Assembly (NCBI GenBank): GCA_023205875.1
Contig: CP060760.1
Location: 768,942-832,941, forward strand
DNA from: Chloropicon primus
Lineage: Eukaryota > Chlorophyta > Chloropicophyceae > Chloropicales > Chloropicaceae
Direction: 5' to 3'
DNA length: 64,000 bases
Both the position numbers and the translations under genes were made by a program. Shown here one piece after another: positions 1-11,519 of this stretch. Under the pieces are notes generated by a model. The model did not search any database. It was given only the letters and a program-made list of their open reading frames with translations, and was not told where the DNA came from. The stretch's first letter is position 1, and every line of letters starts with the position of its first letter.

Positions 1-2441
1 CAGGGCTGCGATTACCCATATATAAGTAGGGGTAATATACAGGCGAGACCATCCTAAAATCTCAATGTAAGACAGATCAGAAGCTTTCACCCCGGCCTGC
101 GCAAGAGCATAGGTTCCGTTACCGTGGGTCGCCACTATATAGTAGGAGAAAAGAACAGAACAGAACAGAACAAAAAGTCAATTCATTTTTCAGTGGCAAG
201 CAAGGATAATCCATTACTCACCGCACCAATCCTCGAGCCATGCCTCCTCATTTTGTGCACAAGTACTGAGCTGCAGCCGGGCATACAAGTAACCAAACAG
301 CAGATTGGCCAGCAGAAGCAAAACGAAGAGGGCATAGCCAAAGAGAACTGCGAACTTGTCCTTTGTTGCTTGAGCGTTCCAGTAAGCCCGCTCGATATGC
401 CAGCGCTTGAAAAAGAAACCAAACCACCTCGTGTGCTCCGAATAAACCAATTCACTTACTGGATCAACATCAATGTATCTCCCTGAACCACTCGTAGTCG
501 TCATGCTATGGTCGCTTGGAAAGAAGAGGGGGTTGTCGTATTGCACCAATGGACTGGAAGGAACGTCGAGACTTTGATTCGATGAATCCACATGACCAGA
601 ACCACAACGAAGCAAGTACGTTTGCATCCAGCCCTTGCCCTTCACCTCCATCTTCTTCAGCTTCTCCCAGGGCTCGTCAGGGACGAGGCCAACCACATCC
701 TGTGTGGTGTGTATGCAACCCGCCGGGCCAGTCTGAACCATCCTGGCCGAGGTGTTCATCGCATCCCCGAACAAGCAAAACCTGAAGGTCTTTGTTCCCA
801 CGATCCCGCTCATGCAGGGGCCCGTGTGGATCCCGATTCGCAACACAGGCTTCACGTCAGCCTCGGGAGCTTCCACGCACCTCGAACCCTTCATGATGGC
901 CTTGGCGAAGCTAATCATCAAGTCTGTATTGAACACGGAGACGTCTCTCAACTCACCGTTGCACTCGTTTTCTGGCAGCGCTGCAGAATTCACGCTGACT
1001 CTCTCGTTGTGCATTTTCCCCGTGACAACACCGACGGCGGCCACATACTGGTCCCCCACAGTCTCCACCTTGTACACCTCGTGATCGTCGCACAGACCAT
1101 CAAACACGAGAAACAGATCGTCAAGATAATTCAGCACGGACGACGGATGCACTTGCGAAGAGAACGTCGCAAAGCCCTCGAGCTCGGCAAACGCGATGCA
1201 GACTCCAGAGTGATGCTGCGACAGGTTTTTCAGCTGCTTTTGAGACTGGATGACAAAGTTTTCTTCCTCCAGCTGCTGGACAATGGTAGAGGGAAGCATG
1301 CGGTTCAGCAGGTCTTTCTGCAGCTTTGTGTTCTGTGTTTTGTATCGAATGATTTCTTCTTGTTGCTCGACCAAGATCACCCTCGCGAAAAACTGCTTCC
1401 TTCCTTTGATCTCTTGCACAAGAGATCCGCACAGCGTTAGCACAATCCACACAAGCGCATAGTATGAGTTCTCAAACAAAGAGTTGCGAATCGTCAATGT
1501 CGTCGACACAACGCAGTCCGGATCTTGGCTACAGCCTGCAGAAGAACAGGACGAGGACGAAAGGAAAATGCAGAACAAGTCAACAAGAATCCAGGTGTAT
1601 CCGTGACAGCATCAATCACGCGTACCTTGTTCCAGAGTCCGCGAAGCCGTGGGGTAAAGCCCAAAAAAGAGGGACATACTGAACAGGCAAAGCAGAACGT
1701 ATAGCCCGAAGCTTCCAACGACCAGAAAAATAGGGAAGATCACGATTATGTACCGCAGGAAAATCCTAGGGTAGGCCGCCACCTCTCCCAGAGAGACTTC
1801 CGAAGAGATACTGGTAACGAACAAAGCCGAAACCAGAGCCATAGCCACCACTAACGCCGATAATGTGGCCCAAGACTTCTCCGACACTTGCGTTGACCTG
1901 TGAATGAAGAAGTGCGCGAGCACGCCCACGCCTAAAGTTCCAAGCAAGCAGTAAAGGGTAGTGAGCGTCCTTCCGATAAAATACTTCTTTGCTTCTGGCT
2001 GCGACTCGAACTGTTCCCTAAGAGAGAGACGACATGTGTCAGTGCCTGCAGTGCCTAACCTAACTTAGAAGTGGGAACTTACTTGAACAAGAGATAAATC
2101 ACAAGGCCGTTCAGAATCAAGATTGCGACGAATACGCCTGCGTAGCCCGCGTAGACGACTTTCTTGCTCAACCTCGCATGCCCGTCGAGGTAAACACGTT
2201 CCATCCGCCACGTTTTGAACACAAGCCCTGGCCACCACGTATGCTTGTTGAAGGTTTTCTCCTCCTCCGGGTTCAACGCCTCCAGCGCCTCCGCGAAGGG
2301 TCTCCTCGCCCCTCCCTCTCCCTCCAGAGCCAAGCTCGCCTCCGGCCCGCTGCCCGATTCCGACCTCGACAGACCTCGTTCCCCCCCCGACTGCAGCGTC
2401 GCCCCTCGGAAGAGCTCCTCCCCGAGGTCGGCCACCTCCAT
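1..2441 (-). CDS. 12-TM two-domain class III nucleotide cyclase, copy A (3' end outside window)
   Basis: Multi-exon gene on the minus strand. Exons are 2083-2441, 1626-2017, 222-1535 and a partial last exon 1-134, with GT..AG introns between them. It encodes a cytoplasmic N-terminus, six membrane helices, a cyclase domain (C1) and the start of a second membrane cluster; the second cyclase domain lies left of the window. C1 has Glu for the first metal-binding Asp (FAELEGF), keeps the second Asp (VETVGDQY), and keeps the Asn/Arg pair (CLFGDAMNTSARM). Compared with copies B and C, changes cluster in loops predicted to be extracellular. Examples are the segment after intron 2 (TLTIRN versus TFALRF) and the segment after intron 3 (ATHGNGTYAL versus ERLGKGSYDA). 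The ATG at 2441 was chosen because upstream frames differ between copies. Confidence 0.88.
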
Positions 2442-2727
2442 CCCTGTCAACTCCTTCTCATGTCTCTCTCTCCCTCTCCCTCCCTCCTCCTGCTCACGAC
2501 GACGTGGCGTTCGGTTCGTTCCCGCGCGACGGCGGTTACTCCTCTTTTGTTTTGCTCCAGCTGCTTCATAACGACCGAGCACGAGGGTGAACGAGGAGGG
2601 AGGGGAACGAACGAAGAGACAAGAGACCAAGAGACGAAGAGACCAAGAGACGAGGATTTATCAAGCGGCAGCGTTGGCTCTCGCTCTTTCGAAAGAGCCG
2701 TTTCTCGTACGCAACGGTTGCGGCGAG
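2442..2727. promoter_or_regulatory. Shared divergent promoter region, copy A
   Basis: This 286 bp separates the minus-strand cyclase ATG (2441) from the plus-strand ATG at 2728. It holds a minisatellite of GAGACCAAGAGAC-type units (about 2614-2655) and pyrimidine-rich tracts. The same segment recurs in copies B and C, where in C it serves the intact AlkB-like gene. A bidirectional promoter role is inferred from position only. Confidence 0.5.
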
Positions 2728-3009
2728 ATGGTGGATACAAGTCGAGAGACCAAGCTGCAGCTGGAGAACCTCTTGATCAGTGCCGCAATCACGATGCACT
2801 CGGCCGAGCAGAGGAAGGAAAGTCGGGGGGCGCACGCAAGGGAGGACTTCAGCGAGAGACTCGATGACGAGTGGATGAAGCACACCGTGGGCTACTTTGA
2901 CTGGGACAAGAAGGGCGAGAACAAGGTTGACATTGAGTACAGACCTGTGCACACGCAGCCTCTTGATGACGAGATGGAACACGTCCCACCAAAGGTGAGG
3001 GTGTACTAG
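2728..3009 (+). pseudogene. Chimeric ORF: AlkB-like first 11 codons fused to SDH1 C-terminal fragment (copy A)
   Basis: This 93-residue open frame starts with the same 11 codons as the AlkB-like gene at 11520 (MVDTSRETKLQ) and then continues in frame with the C-terminus of the succinate dehydrogenase flavoprotein. The SDH1 part includes the conserved stretch RKESRGAHAREDF and the terminal EYRP..LDDE...VPPKVRVY pattern of plant SDH1. FAD-binding and catalytic regions are absent, so it cannot be a working dehydrogenase subunit. It arose at the duplication joint (2760/2761). Because the frame is open and it carries the promoter side of the AlkB-like gene, it could be transcribed. The stop is TAG at 3007-3009. 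It converges on cyclase copy B. Confidence 0.85.
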
Positions 3010-3186
3010 GTGAGCCTAACGAGGAAAGCATCATTTTAATTCTATAAAATTTTTAGAAGTTTTACTTATTTTACTCATATGAGGTGCGTCCTCTCTTTTG
3101 ACGATCGATCGAGAGGCACTTGCGCTGGTGCTTGGTGTGAAGCTCTTCTCAAAGGGGAACAATTCTTAGCAGATTTCTGAAGACTT

Positions 3187-6100
3187 TTACACGCTCAAGA
3201 GAAACGTCTCGACGACGCGCTCTCGGCCATCGGCGCTATCGACGACAATTGTGTGCTTCTCCCAAGCCTCATCAGGAACAAGAGCGACGACGCTCTCAGA
3301 GGCGTGGATGTGGTCAGCCTTCCCCTTCTTCTCCATCAAGACGGCCAGGGCCACGTCATCGCCCATGATCGAGAATTTTGGCACTTTTGTCCCGATGACC
3401 CCGCTGATGCACGAGCCTGTGTGCACGCCCACGCGCAACGTCGCGGGGGTGTTGACAACTGGCTTCGTGACCTCCCTCGATCCCCACACCATGGCCTTTG
3501 CGAATCCGATCATGTCAATGGTGTTTTCAGCACGGCCATGAGACTCTGCATCAATCTCGCAATTCCCGGTCACAACGCCCACTGTTGCCACGTAACAGTC
3601 TCCCACAGTCTCGACCTTGTACACGTTGAAGTCGTCGCAGAGCTGATCAAAAGTGACGAACAAGTCATTGAGAAAAATGAAGACCCTTTCAGGGTCTACT
3701 CGTCTGCAAAACCCCGTGAAGCCGACCAGGTCAGCGTACAAGATTGAGACGCCAAAATGCCTTTGGGACAGTGACCGAGTCTGCACGTGTGGCTGCTGCA
3801 CCTCCTCCACGATACTGGATGGCAGAATATTCTCCAAGAACTCCCTTTGGGTCTGCTCGTTCTTGCTCTTCTCCTCGATGATCTGCTGCCAATAAAAAGC
3901 ACTTAAGAGGCTTTGCAAGAACCTTTTCCTGTCCTGTGTTCCCCTTAAAAACGAGGCACACAGAAGCACTATGGAGTATACAGTGATCAGCGAGGCAAAC
4001 ATATAGAAGTTAAAGATGACGGTCCCAATCCCAGTCTTAATGTTCTGCTCCTGGAGTTCCTTGTATACTTGCTCGTCGCTAGCGATCCTCGGAATGCCTA
4101 GCCCCCAGTAGAGCCCTAACGCGAGCAAAAACCAAAACGCTTGACTGATTAAGGGTAAGCCTGAGAAGAAGAACACGAGACTACTCAACGTCGCGATCGT
4201 CACGAACATGGAGGGGACCCAGTAATTGGAAACATCGTCTTTCAAGTACTCTATTCCGTATCCAGATGCGGAGATCATGGTAATCAGCAAACCAGTGTAG
4301 ATGAGAAACGCACTCACAGTGGCCCAAAACTTTTCCTTCACAATCTCTGATCGGTGAACGACGAAATGCGACCCTACACCAACGACGAGCAGGGCTGCGA
4401 TTACCCATATATAAGTAGGGGTAATATACAGGCGAGACCATCCTAAAATCTCAATGTAAGACAGATCAGAAGCTTTCACCCCGGCCTGCGCAGCATCATA
4501 CGATCCCTTACCCAACCTCTCAACTATATAGAAGAAGAAAAGAACAGAATAGAACAGAACAGAACAAAAAGTCAATTCATTTTTCAGTGGCAAGCAAGGA
4601 TAATCCATTACTCACCGCACCAATCCTCGAGCCATGCCTCCTCATTTTGTGCACAAGTACTGAGCTGCAGCCGGGCATACAAGTAACCAAACAGCAGATT
4701 GGCCAGCAGAAGCAAAACGAAGAGGGCATAGCCAAAGAGAACTGCGAACTTGTCCTTTGTTGCTTGAGCGTTCCAGTAAGCCCGCTCGATATGCCAGCGC
4801 TTGAAAAAGAAACCAAACCACCTCGTGTGCTCCGAATAAACCAATTCACTTACTGGATCAACATCAATGTATCTCCCTGAACCACTCGTAGTCGTCATGC
4901 TATGGTCGCTTGGAAAGAAGAGGGGGTTGTCGTATTGCACCAATGGACTGGAAGGAACGTCGAGACTTTGATTCGATGAATCCACATGACCAGAACCACA
5001 ACGAAGCAAGTACGTTTGCATCCAGCCCTTGCCCTTCACCTCCATCTTCTTCAGCTTCTCCCAGGGCTCGTCAGGGACGAGGCCAACCACATCCTGTGTG
5101 GTGTGTATGCAACCCGCCGGGCCAGTCTGAACCATCCTGGCCGAGGTGTTCATCGCATCCCCGAACAAGCAAAACCTGAAGGTCTTTGTTCCCACGATCC
5201 CGCTCATGCAGGGGCCCGTGTGGATCCCGATTCGCAACACAGGCTTCACGTCAGCCTCGGGAGCTTCCACGCACCTCGAACCCTTCATGATGGCCTTGGC
5301 GAAGCTAATCATCAAGTCTGTATTGAACACGGAGACGTCTCTCAACTCACCGTTGCACTCGTTTTCTGGCCGCGCTGCAGAATTCACGCTGACTCTCTCG
5401 TTGTGCATTTTCCCCGTGACAACACCGACGGCGGCCACATACTGGTCCCCCACAGTCTCCACCTTGTACACCTCGTGATCGTCGCACAGACCATCAAACA
5501 CGAGAAACAGATCGTCAAGATAATTCAGCACGGACGACGGATGCACTTGCGAAGAGAACGTCGCAAAGCCCTCGAGCTCGGCAAACGCGATGCAGACTCC
5601 AGAGTGATGCTGCGACAGGTTTTCCAGCTGCTTTTGAGACTGGATGACAAAGTTTTCTTCCTCCAGCTGCTGGACAATGGTAGAGGGAAGCATGCGGTTC
5701 AGCAGGTCTTTCTGCAGCTTTGTGTTCTGTGTTTTGTATCGAATGATTTCTTCTTGTTGCTCGACCAAGATCACCCTCGCGAAAAACTGCTTCCTTCCTT
5801 TGATCTCTTGCACAAGAGATCCGCACAGCGTTAGCACAATCCACACAAGCGCGTAGTATGAGTTCTCAAACAAAGAGAAGCGAAGCGCGAATGTCGACGT
5901 CGACACAACGCAGTCCGGATCTTGGCTACAGCCTGCAGAAGAACAGGACGAGGACGAAAGGAAAATGCAGAACAAGTCAACAAGAATCCAGGTGCATCCG
6001 TGACAGCATCAATCACGCGTACCTTGTTCCAGAGTCCGCGAAGCCGTGGGGTAAAGCCCAAAAAAGAGGGACATACTGAACAGGCAAAGCAGAACATATA

Positions 6101-6838
6101 GCCCGAAGCTTTCAACGACCAGAAAAATAGGGAAGATCACGATTATGTACCGCAGGAAAACGTAAGGGTAGGCCGCCACCTCTGGGAGAGGGGCTTCCGA
6201 AGAGATAAAGGTAACGAACAAAGCCGAAACCAGAGCCATAGCCACCACTAACGCCGATAATGTGGCCCAAGACTTCTCCGACACTTGCGTTGACCTGTGA
6301 ATGAAGAAGTGCGCGAGCACACCCACGCCTAAAGTTCCAAGCAAGCAGTAAAGGGTAGTGAGCGTCCTTCCGATAAAATACTTCTTTGCTTCTGGCTGCG
6401 ACTCGAACTGTTCCCTAAGAGAGAGACGACATGTGTCAGTGCCTGCAGTGCCTAACCTAACTTAGAAGTGGGAACTTACTTGAGCACGAGATAAATCACA
6501 AGGCCGTTCAGAATCAAGATTGCGACGAATACGCCGGCGTAGCCCGCGTAGACGACTTTCTTGCTCAACCTCGCATGCCCGTCGAGGTAAACACGTTCCA
6601 TCCGCCACGTTTTGAACACAAGCCCTGGCCACCACGTATGCTTGTTGAAGGTTTTCTCCTCCTCCGGGTTCAACGCCTCCAGCGCCTCCGCGAAGGGTCT
6701 CCTCGCCCCTCCCTCTCCCTCCAGAGCCAAGCTCGCCTCCGGCCCGCTGCCCGATTCCGACCTCGACAGACCTCGTTCCCCCCCCGACTGCAGCGTCGCC
6801 CCTCGGAAGAGCTCCTCCCCGAGGTCGGCCACCTCCAT
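3187..6838 (-). CDS. 12-TM two-domain class III nucleotide cyclase, copy B (complete; probably guanylyl cyclase)
   Basis: Exons on the minus strand are 6480-6838, 6023-6414, 4616-5932 and 3187-4523. They join in frame to 1134 residues; the introns are 65, 90 and 92 bp. Order: about 90 cytoplasmic residues, six TM helices (about 93-296), C1 (about 360-560), six TM helices (about 640-890), C2 (about 945-1134). C1 has Glu instead of the first metal Asp but keeps Asn and Arg (MNTSARM) and the guanine-type residues Glu (KVETVGD) and Cys (FCLFGD). C2 keeps both metal Asp (YADLVGF, VETVGDCY) but has lost Asn and Arg (DDVALAVLM). The two halves should therefore form one active site with roles reversed relative to mammalian membrane adenylyl cyclases. 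By residue signature it makes cGMP rather than cAMP; this is inference. An extra T near 6941-6945 changes the upstream frame relative to A and C, supporting the internal ATG at 6838. Confidence 0.9.
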
Positions 6839-7125
6839 CCCTGTCAACTCCTTCTCATGTCTCTCTCTCCCTCTCCCTCCCTCCTCCTGCTCACGACGAC
6901 GTGGCGTTCGGTTCGTTCCCGCGCGACGGCGGTTACTCCTCTTTTTGTTTTGCTCCAGCTGCTTCATAACGACCGAGCACGAGGGTGAACGAGGAGGGAG
7001 GGGAACGAACGAAGAGACAAGAGACCAAGAGACGAAGAGACCAAGAGACGAGGATTTATCAAGCGGCAGCGTTGGCTCTCGCTCTTTCGAAAGAGCCGTT
7101 TCTCGTACGCAACGGTTGCGGCGAG
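6839..7125. promoter_or_regulatory. Shared divergent promoter region, copy B
   Basis: Second copy of the segment between the cyclase ATG and the plus-strand ATG, with the same GAGACC minisatellite. It differs from copies A and C by one extra T in a T run near 6941-6945. Confidence 0.5.
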
Positions 7126-7407
7126 ATGGTGGATACAAGTCGAGAGACCAAGCTGCAGCTGGAGAACCTCTTGATCAGTGCCGCAATCACGATGCACTCG
7201 GCCGAGCAGAGGAAGGAAAGTCGGGGGGCGCACGCAAGGGAGGACTTCAGCGAGAGACTCGATGACGAGTGGATGAAGCACACCGTGGGCTACTTTGACT
7301 GGGACAAGAAGGGCGAGAACAAGGTTGACATTGAGTACAGACCTGTGCACACGCAGCCTCTTGATGACGAGATGGAACACGTCCCACCAAAGGTGAGGGT
7401 GTACTAG
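7126..7407 (+). pseudogene. Chimeric ORF: AlkB-like first 11 codons fused to SDH1 C-terminal fragment (copy B)
   Basis: Second copy of the chimera at 2728-3009, with the same joint at 7158/7159 and the same predicted 93-residue product. The frame is still open and the SDH1 part is unchanged. It contains the SDH1 C-terminal motif RKESRGAHAREDF but no FAD-binding or substrate-binding domain. Its preservation in both copies is expected if the duplications are very recent and does not by itself show function. Confidence 0.85.
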
Positions 7408-7584
7408 GTGAGCCTAACGAGGAAAGCATCATTTTAATTCTATAAAATTTTTAGAAGTTTTACTTATTTTACTCATATGAGGTGCGTCCTCTCTTTTGAC
7501 GATCGATCGAGAGGCACTTGCGCTGGTGCTTGGTGTGAAGCTCTTCTCAAAGGGGAACAATTCTTAGCAGATTTCTGAAGACTT

Positions 7585-10500
7585 TTACACGCTCAAGAGA
7601 AACGTCTCGACGACGCGCTCTCGGCCATCGGCGCTATCGACGACAATTGTGTGCTTCTCCCAAGCCTCATCAGGAACAAGAGCGACGACGCTCTCAGAGG
7701 CGTGGATGTGGTCAGCCTTCCCCTTCTTCTCCATCAAGACGGCCAGGGCCACGTCATCGCCCATGATCGAGAATTTTGGCACTTTTGTCCCGATGACCCC
7801 GCTGATGCACGAGCCTGTGTGCACGCCCACGCGCAACGTCGCGGGGGTGTTGACAACTGGCTTCGTGACCTCCCTCGATCCCCACACCATGGCCTTTGCG
7901 AATCCGATCATGTCAATGGTGTTTTCAGCACGGCCATGAGACTCTGCATCAATCTCGCAATTCCCGGTCACAACGCCCACTGTTGCCACGTAACAGTCTC
8001 CCACAGTCTCGACCTTGTACACGTTGAAGTCGTCGCAGAGCTGATCAAAAGTGACGAACAAGTCATTGAGAAAAATGAAGACCCTTTCAGGGTCTACTCG
8101 TCTGCAAAACCCCGTGAAGCCGACCAGGTCAGCGTACAAGATTGAGACGCCAAAATGCCTTTGGGACAGTGACCGAGTCTGCACGTGTGGCTGCTGCACC
8201 TCCTCCACGATACTGGATGGCAGAATATTCTCCAAGAACTCCCTTTGGGTCTGCTCGTTCTTGCTCTTCTCCTCGATGATCTGCTGCCAATAAAAAGCAC
8301 TTAAGAGGCTTTGCAAGAACCTTTTCCTGTCCTGTGTTCCCCTTAAAAACGAGGCACACAGAAGCACTATGGAGTATACAGTGATCAGCGAGGCAAACAT
8401 ATAGAAGTTAAAGATGACGGTCCCAATCCCAGTCTTAATGTTCTGCTCCTGGAGTTCCTTGTATACTTGCTCGTCGCTAGCGATCCTCGGAATGCCTAGC
8501 CCCCAGTAGAGCCCTAACGCGAGCAAAAACCAAAACGCTTGACTGATTAAGGGTAAGCCTGAGAAGAAGAACACGAGACTACTCAACGTCGCGATCGTCA
8601 CGAACATGGAGGGGACCCAGTAATTGGTAACATCATCTTTCCAGGACTCTATTCCGTATCCAGATGCGGAGATCATGGTAATCAGCAAACCAGTGTAGAT
8701 GAGAAACGCACTCACAGTGGCCCAAAACTTTTCCTTCACAATCTCTGATCGGTGAACGACGAAATGCGACCCTACACCAACGACGAGCAGGGCTGCGAAT
8801 ACCCATATATAAGTAGGGGTAATATACAGGCGAGAATATGATAAAATCTCAATGTAAGACAGATCAGAAGCTTTCACCCCGGCCTGCGCAGAATCATACG
8901 ATGCCTTACTCAACCTCTCAACTATATAGAAGAAGAAAAGAACAGAATAGAACAGAACAGAACAAAAAGTCAATTCATTTTTCAGTGGCAAGCAAGGATA
9001 ATCCATTACTCACCGCACCAATCCTCGAGCCATGCCTCCTCATTTTGTGCACAAGTACTGAGCTGCAGCCGGGCATACAAGTAACCAAACAGCAGATTGG
9101 CCAGCAGAAGCAAAACGAAGAGGGCATAGCCAAAGAGAACTGCGAACTTGTCCTTTGTTGCTTGAGCGTTCCAGTAAGCCCGCTCGATATGCCAGCGCTT
9201 GAAAAAGAAACCAAACCACCTCGTGTGCTCCGAATAAACCAATTCACTTACTGGATCAACATCAATGTATCTCCCTGAACCACTCGTAGTCGTCATGCTA
9301 TGGTCGCTTGGAAAGAAGAGGGGGTTGTCGTATTGCACCAATGGACTGGAAGGAACGTCGAGACTTTGATTCGATGAATCCACATGACCAGAACCACAAC
9401 GAAGCAAGTACGTTTGCATCCAGCCCTTGCCCTTCACCTCCATCTTCTTCAGCTTCTCCCAGGGCTCGTCAGGGACGAGGCCAACCACATCCTGTGTGGT
9501 GTGTATGCAACCCGCCGGGCCAGTCTGAACCATCCTGGCCGAGGTGTTCATCGCATCCCCGAACAAGCAAAACCTGAAGGTCTTTGTTCCCACGATCCCG
9601 CTCATGCAGGGGCCCGTGTGGATCCCGATTCGCAACACAGGCTTCACGTCAGCCTCGGGAGCTTCCACGCACCTCGAACCCTTCATGATGGCCTTGGCGA
9701 AGCTAATCATCAAGTCTGTATTGAACACGGAGACGTCTCTCAACTCACCGTTGCACTCGTTTTCTGGCAGCGCTGCAGAATTCACGCTGACTCTCTCGTT
9801 GTGCATTTTCCCCGTGACAACACCGACGGCGGCCACATACTGGTCCCCCACAGTCTCCACCTTGTACACCTCGTGATCGTCGCACAGACCATCAAACACG
9901 AGAAACAGATCGTCAAGATAATTCAGCACGGACGACGGATGCACTTGCGAAGAGAACGTCGCAAAGCCCTCGAGCTCGGCAAACGCGATGCAGACTCCAG
10001 AGTGATGCTGCGACAGGTTTTCCAGCTGCTTTTGAGACTGGATGACAAAGTTTTCTTCCTCCAGCTGCTGGACAATGGTAGAGGGAAGCATGCGGTTCAG
10101 CAGGTCTTTCTGCAGCTTTGTGTTCTGTGTTTTGTATCGAATGATTTCTTCTTGTTGCTCGACCAAGATCACCCTCGCGAAAAACTGCTTCCTTCCTTTG
10201 ATCTCTTGCACAAGAGATCCGCACAGCGTTAGCACAATCCACACAAGCGCATAGTATGAGTTCTCAAACAAAGAGAAGCGAAGCGCGAATGTCGTCGACA
10301 TAACGCAGTCCGGATCTTGGCTACAGCCTGCAGAAGAACAGGACGAGGACGAAAGGAAAATGCAGAACAAGTCAACAAGAATCCAGGTGTATCCGTGACA
10401 GCATCAATCACGCGTACCTTGTTCCAGAGTCCGTGAAGCCGTGGGGTAAAGCCCAAAAAAGAGGGACATACTGAACAGGCAAAGCAGAACATATAGCCCG

Positions 10501-11233
10501 AAGCTTCCAACGACCAGAAAAATAGGGAAGATCACGATTATGTACCGCAGGAAAACGTAAGGGTAGGCCGCCACCTCTGGGAGAGGGGCTTCCGAAGAGA
10601 TAAAGGTAACGAACAAAGCCGAAACCAGAGCCATAGCCACCACTAACGCCGATAATGTGGCCCAAGACTTCTCCGACACTTGCGTTGACCTGTGAATGAA
10701 GAAGTGCGCGAGCACACCCACGCCTAAAGTTCCAAGCAAGCAGTAAAGGGTAGTGAGCGTCCTTCCGATAAAAGACTTCTTTGCTTCTGGCTGCGACTCG
10801 AACTGTTCCCTAAGAGAGAGACGACATGTGTCAGTGCCTGCAGTGCCTAACCTAACTTAGAAGTGGGAACTTACTTGAACAAGAGATAAATCACAAGGCC
10901 GTTCAGAATCAAGATTGCGACGAATACGCCGGCGTAGCCCGCGTAGACGACTTTCTTGCTCAACCTCGCATGCCCATCGAGGTAAACACGTTCCATCCGC
11001 CACGTTTTGAACACAAGCCCTGGCCACCACGTATGCTTGTTGAAGGTTTTCTCCTCCTCCGGGTTCAACGCCTCCAGCGCCTCCGCGAAGGGTCTCCTCG
11101 CCCCTCCCTCTCCCTCCAGAGCCAAGCTCGCCTCCGGCCCGCTGCCCGATTCCGACCTCGACAGACCTCGTTCCCCCCCCGACTGCAGCGTCGCCCCTCG
11201 GAAGAGCTCCTCCCCGAGGTCGGCCACCTCCAT
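7585..11233 (-). CDS. 12-TM two-domain class III nucleotide cyclase, copy C (complete; probably guanylyl cyclase)
   Basis: Same gene structure as copy B: exons 10875-11233, 10418-10809, 9014-10327 and 7585-8921. The residues that define the split active site are unchanged: C1 with Glu, Asp, Asn and Arg; C2 with two Asp and without Asn/Arg. Differences from copy B cluster outside the catalytic domains, in predicted extracellular loops. Examples are ERLSKASYDS versus ERLGKGSYDA and SWKDDVTN versus YLKDDVSN. It shares its 5' region with the intact AlkB-like gene at 11520. The protein sits in a membrane, probably the plasma or a ciliary/endomembrane, with both catalytic halves in the cytosol. Confidence 0.9.
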
Positions 11234-11519
11234 CCCTGTCAACTCCTTCTCATGTCTCTCTCTCCCTCTCCCTCCCTCCTCCTGCTCACGACGACGTGGC
11301 GTTCGGTTCGTTCCCGCGCGACGGCGGTTACTCCTCTTTTGTTTTGCTCCAGCTGCTTCATAACGACCGAGCACGAGGGTGAACGAGGAGGGAGGGGAAC
11401 GAACGAAGAGACAAGAGACCAAGAGACGAAGAGACCAAGAGACGAGGATTTATCAAGCGGCAGCGTTGGCTCTCGCTCTTTCGAAAGAGCCGTTTCTCTT
11501 ACGCAACGGTTGCGGCGAG
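11234..11519. promoter_or_regulatory. Shared divergent promoter region, copy C
   Basis: Third copy of the inter-ATG segment. Here it lies between cyclase copy C and the intact AlkB-like gene, which suggests this is the original arrangement from which copies A and B were made. Confidence 0.5.

Noticed and set aside
2566-2982. Open frames opposite and alongside the SDH1 chimera
   Set aside because: Only the plus-strand frame carries SDH1 motifs; the others are shadows repeated because the segment is repeated.
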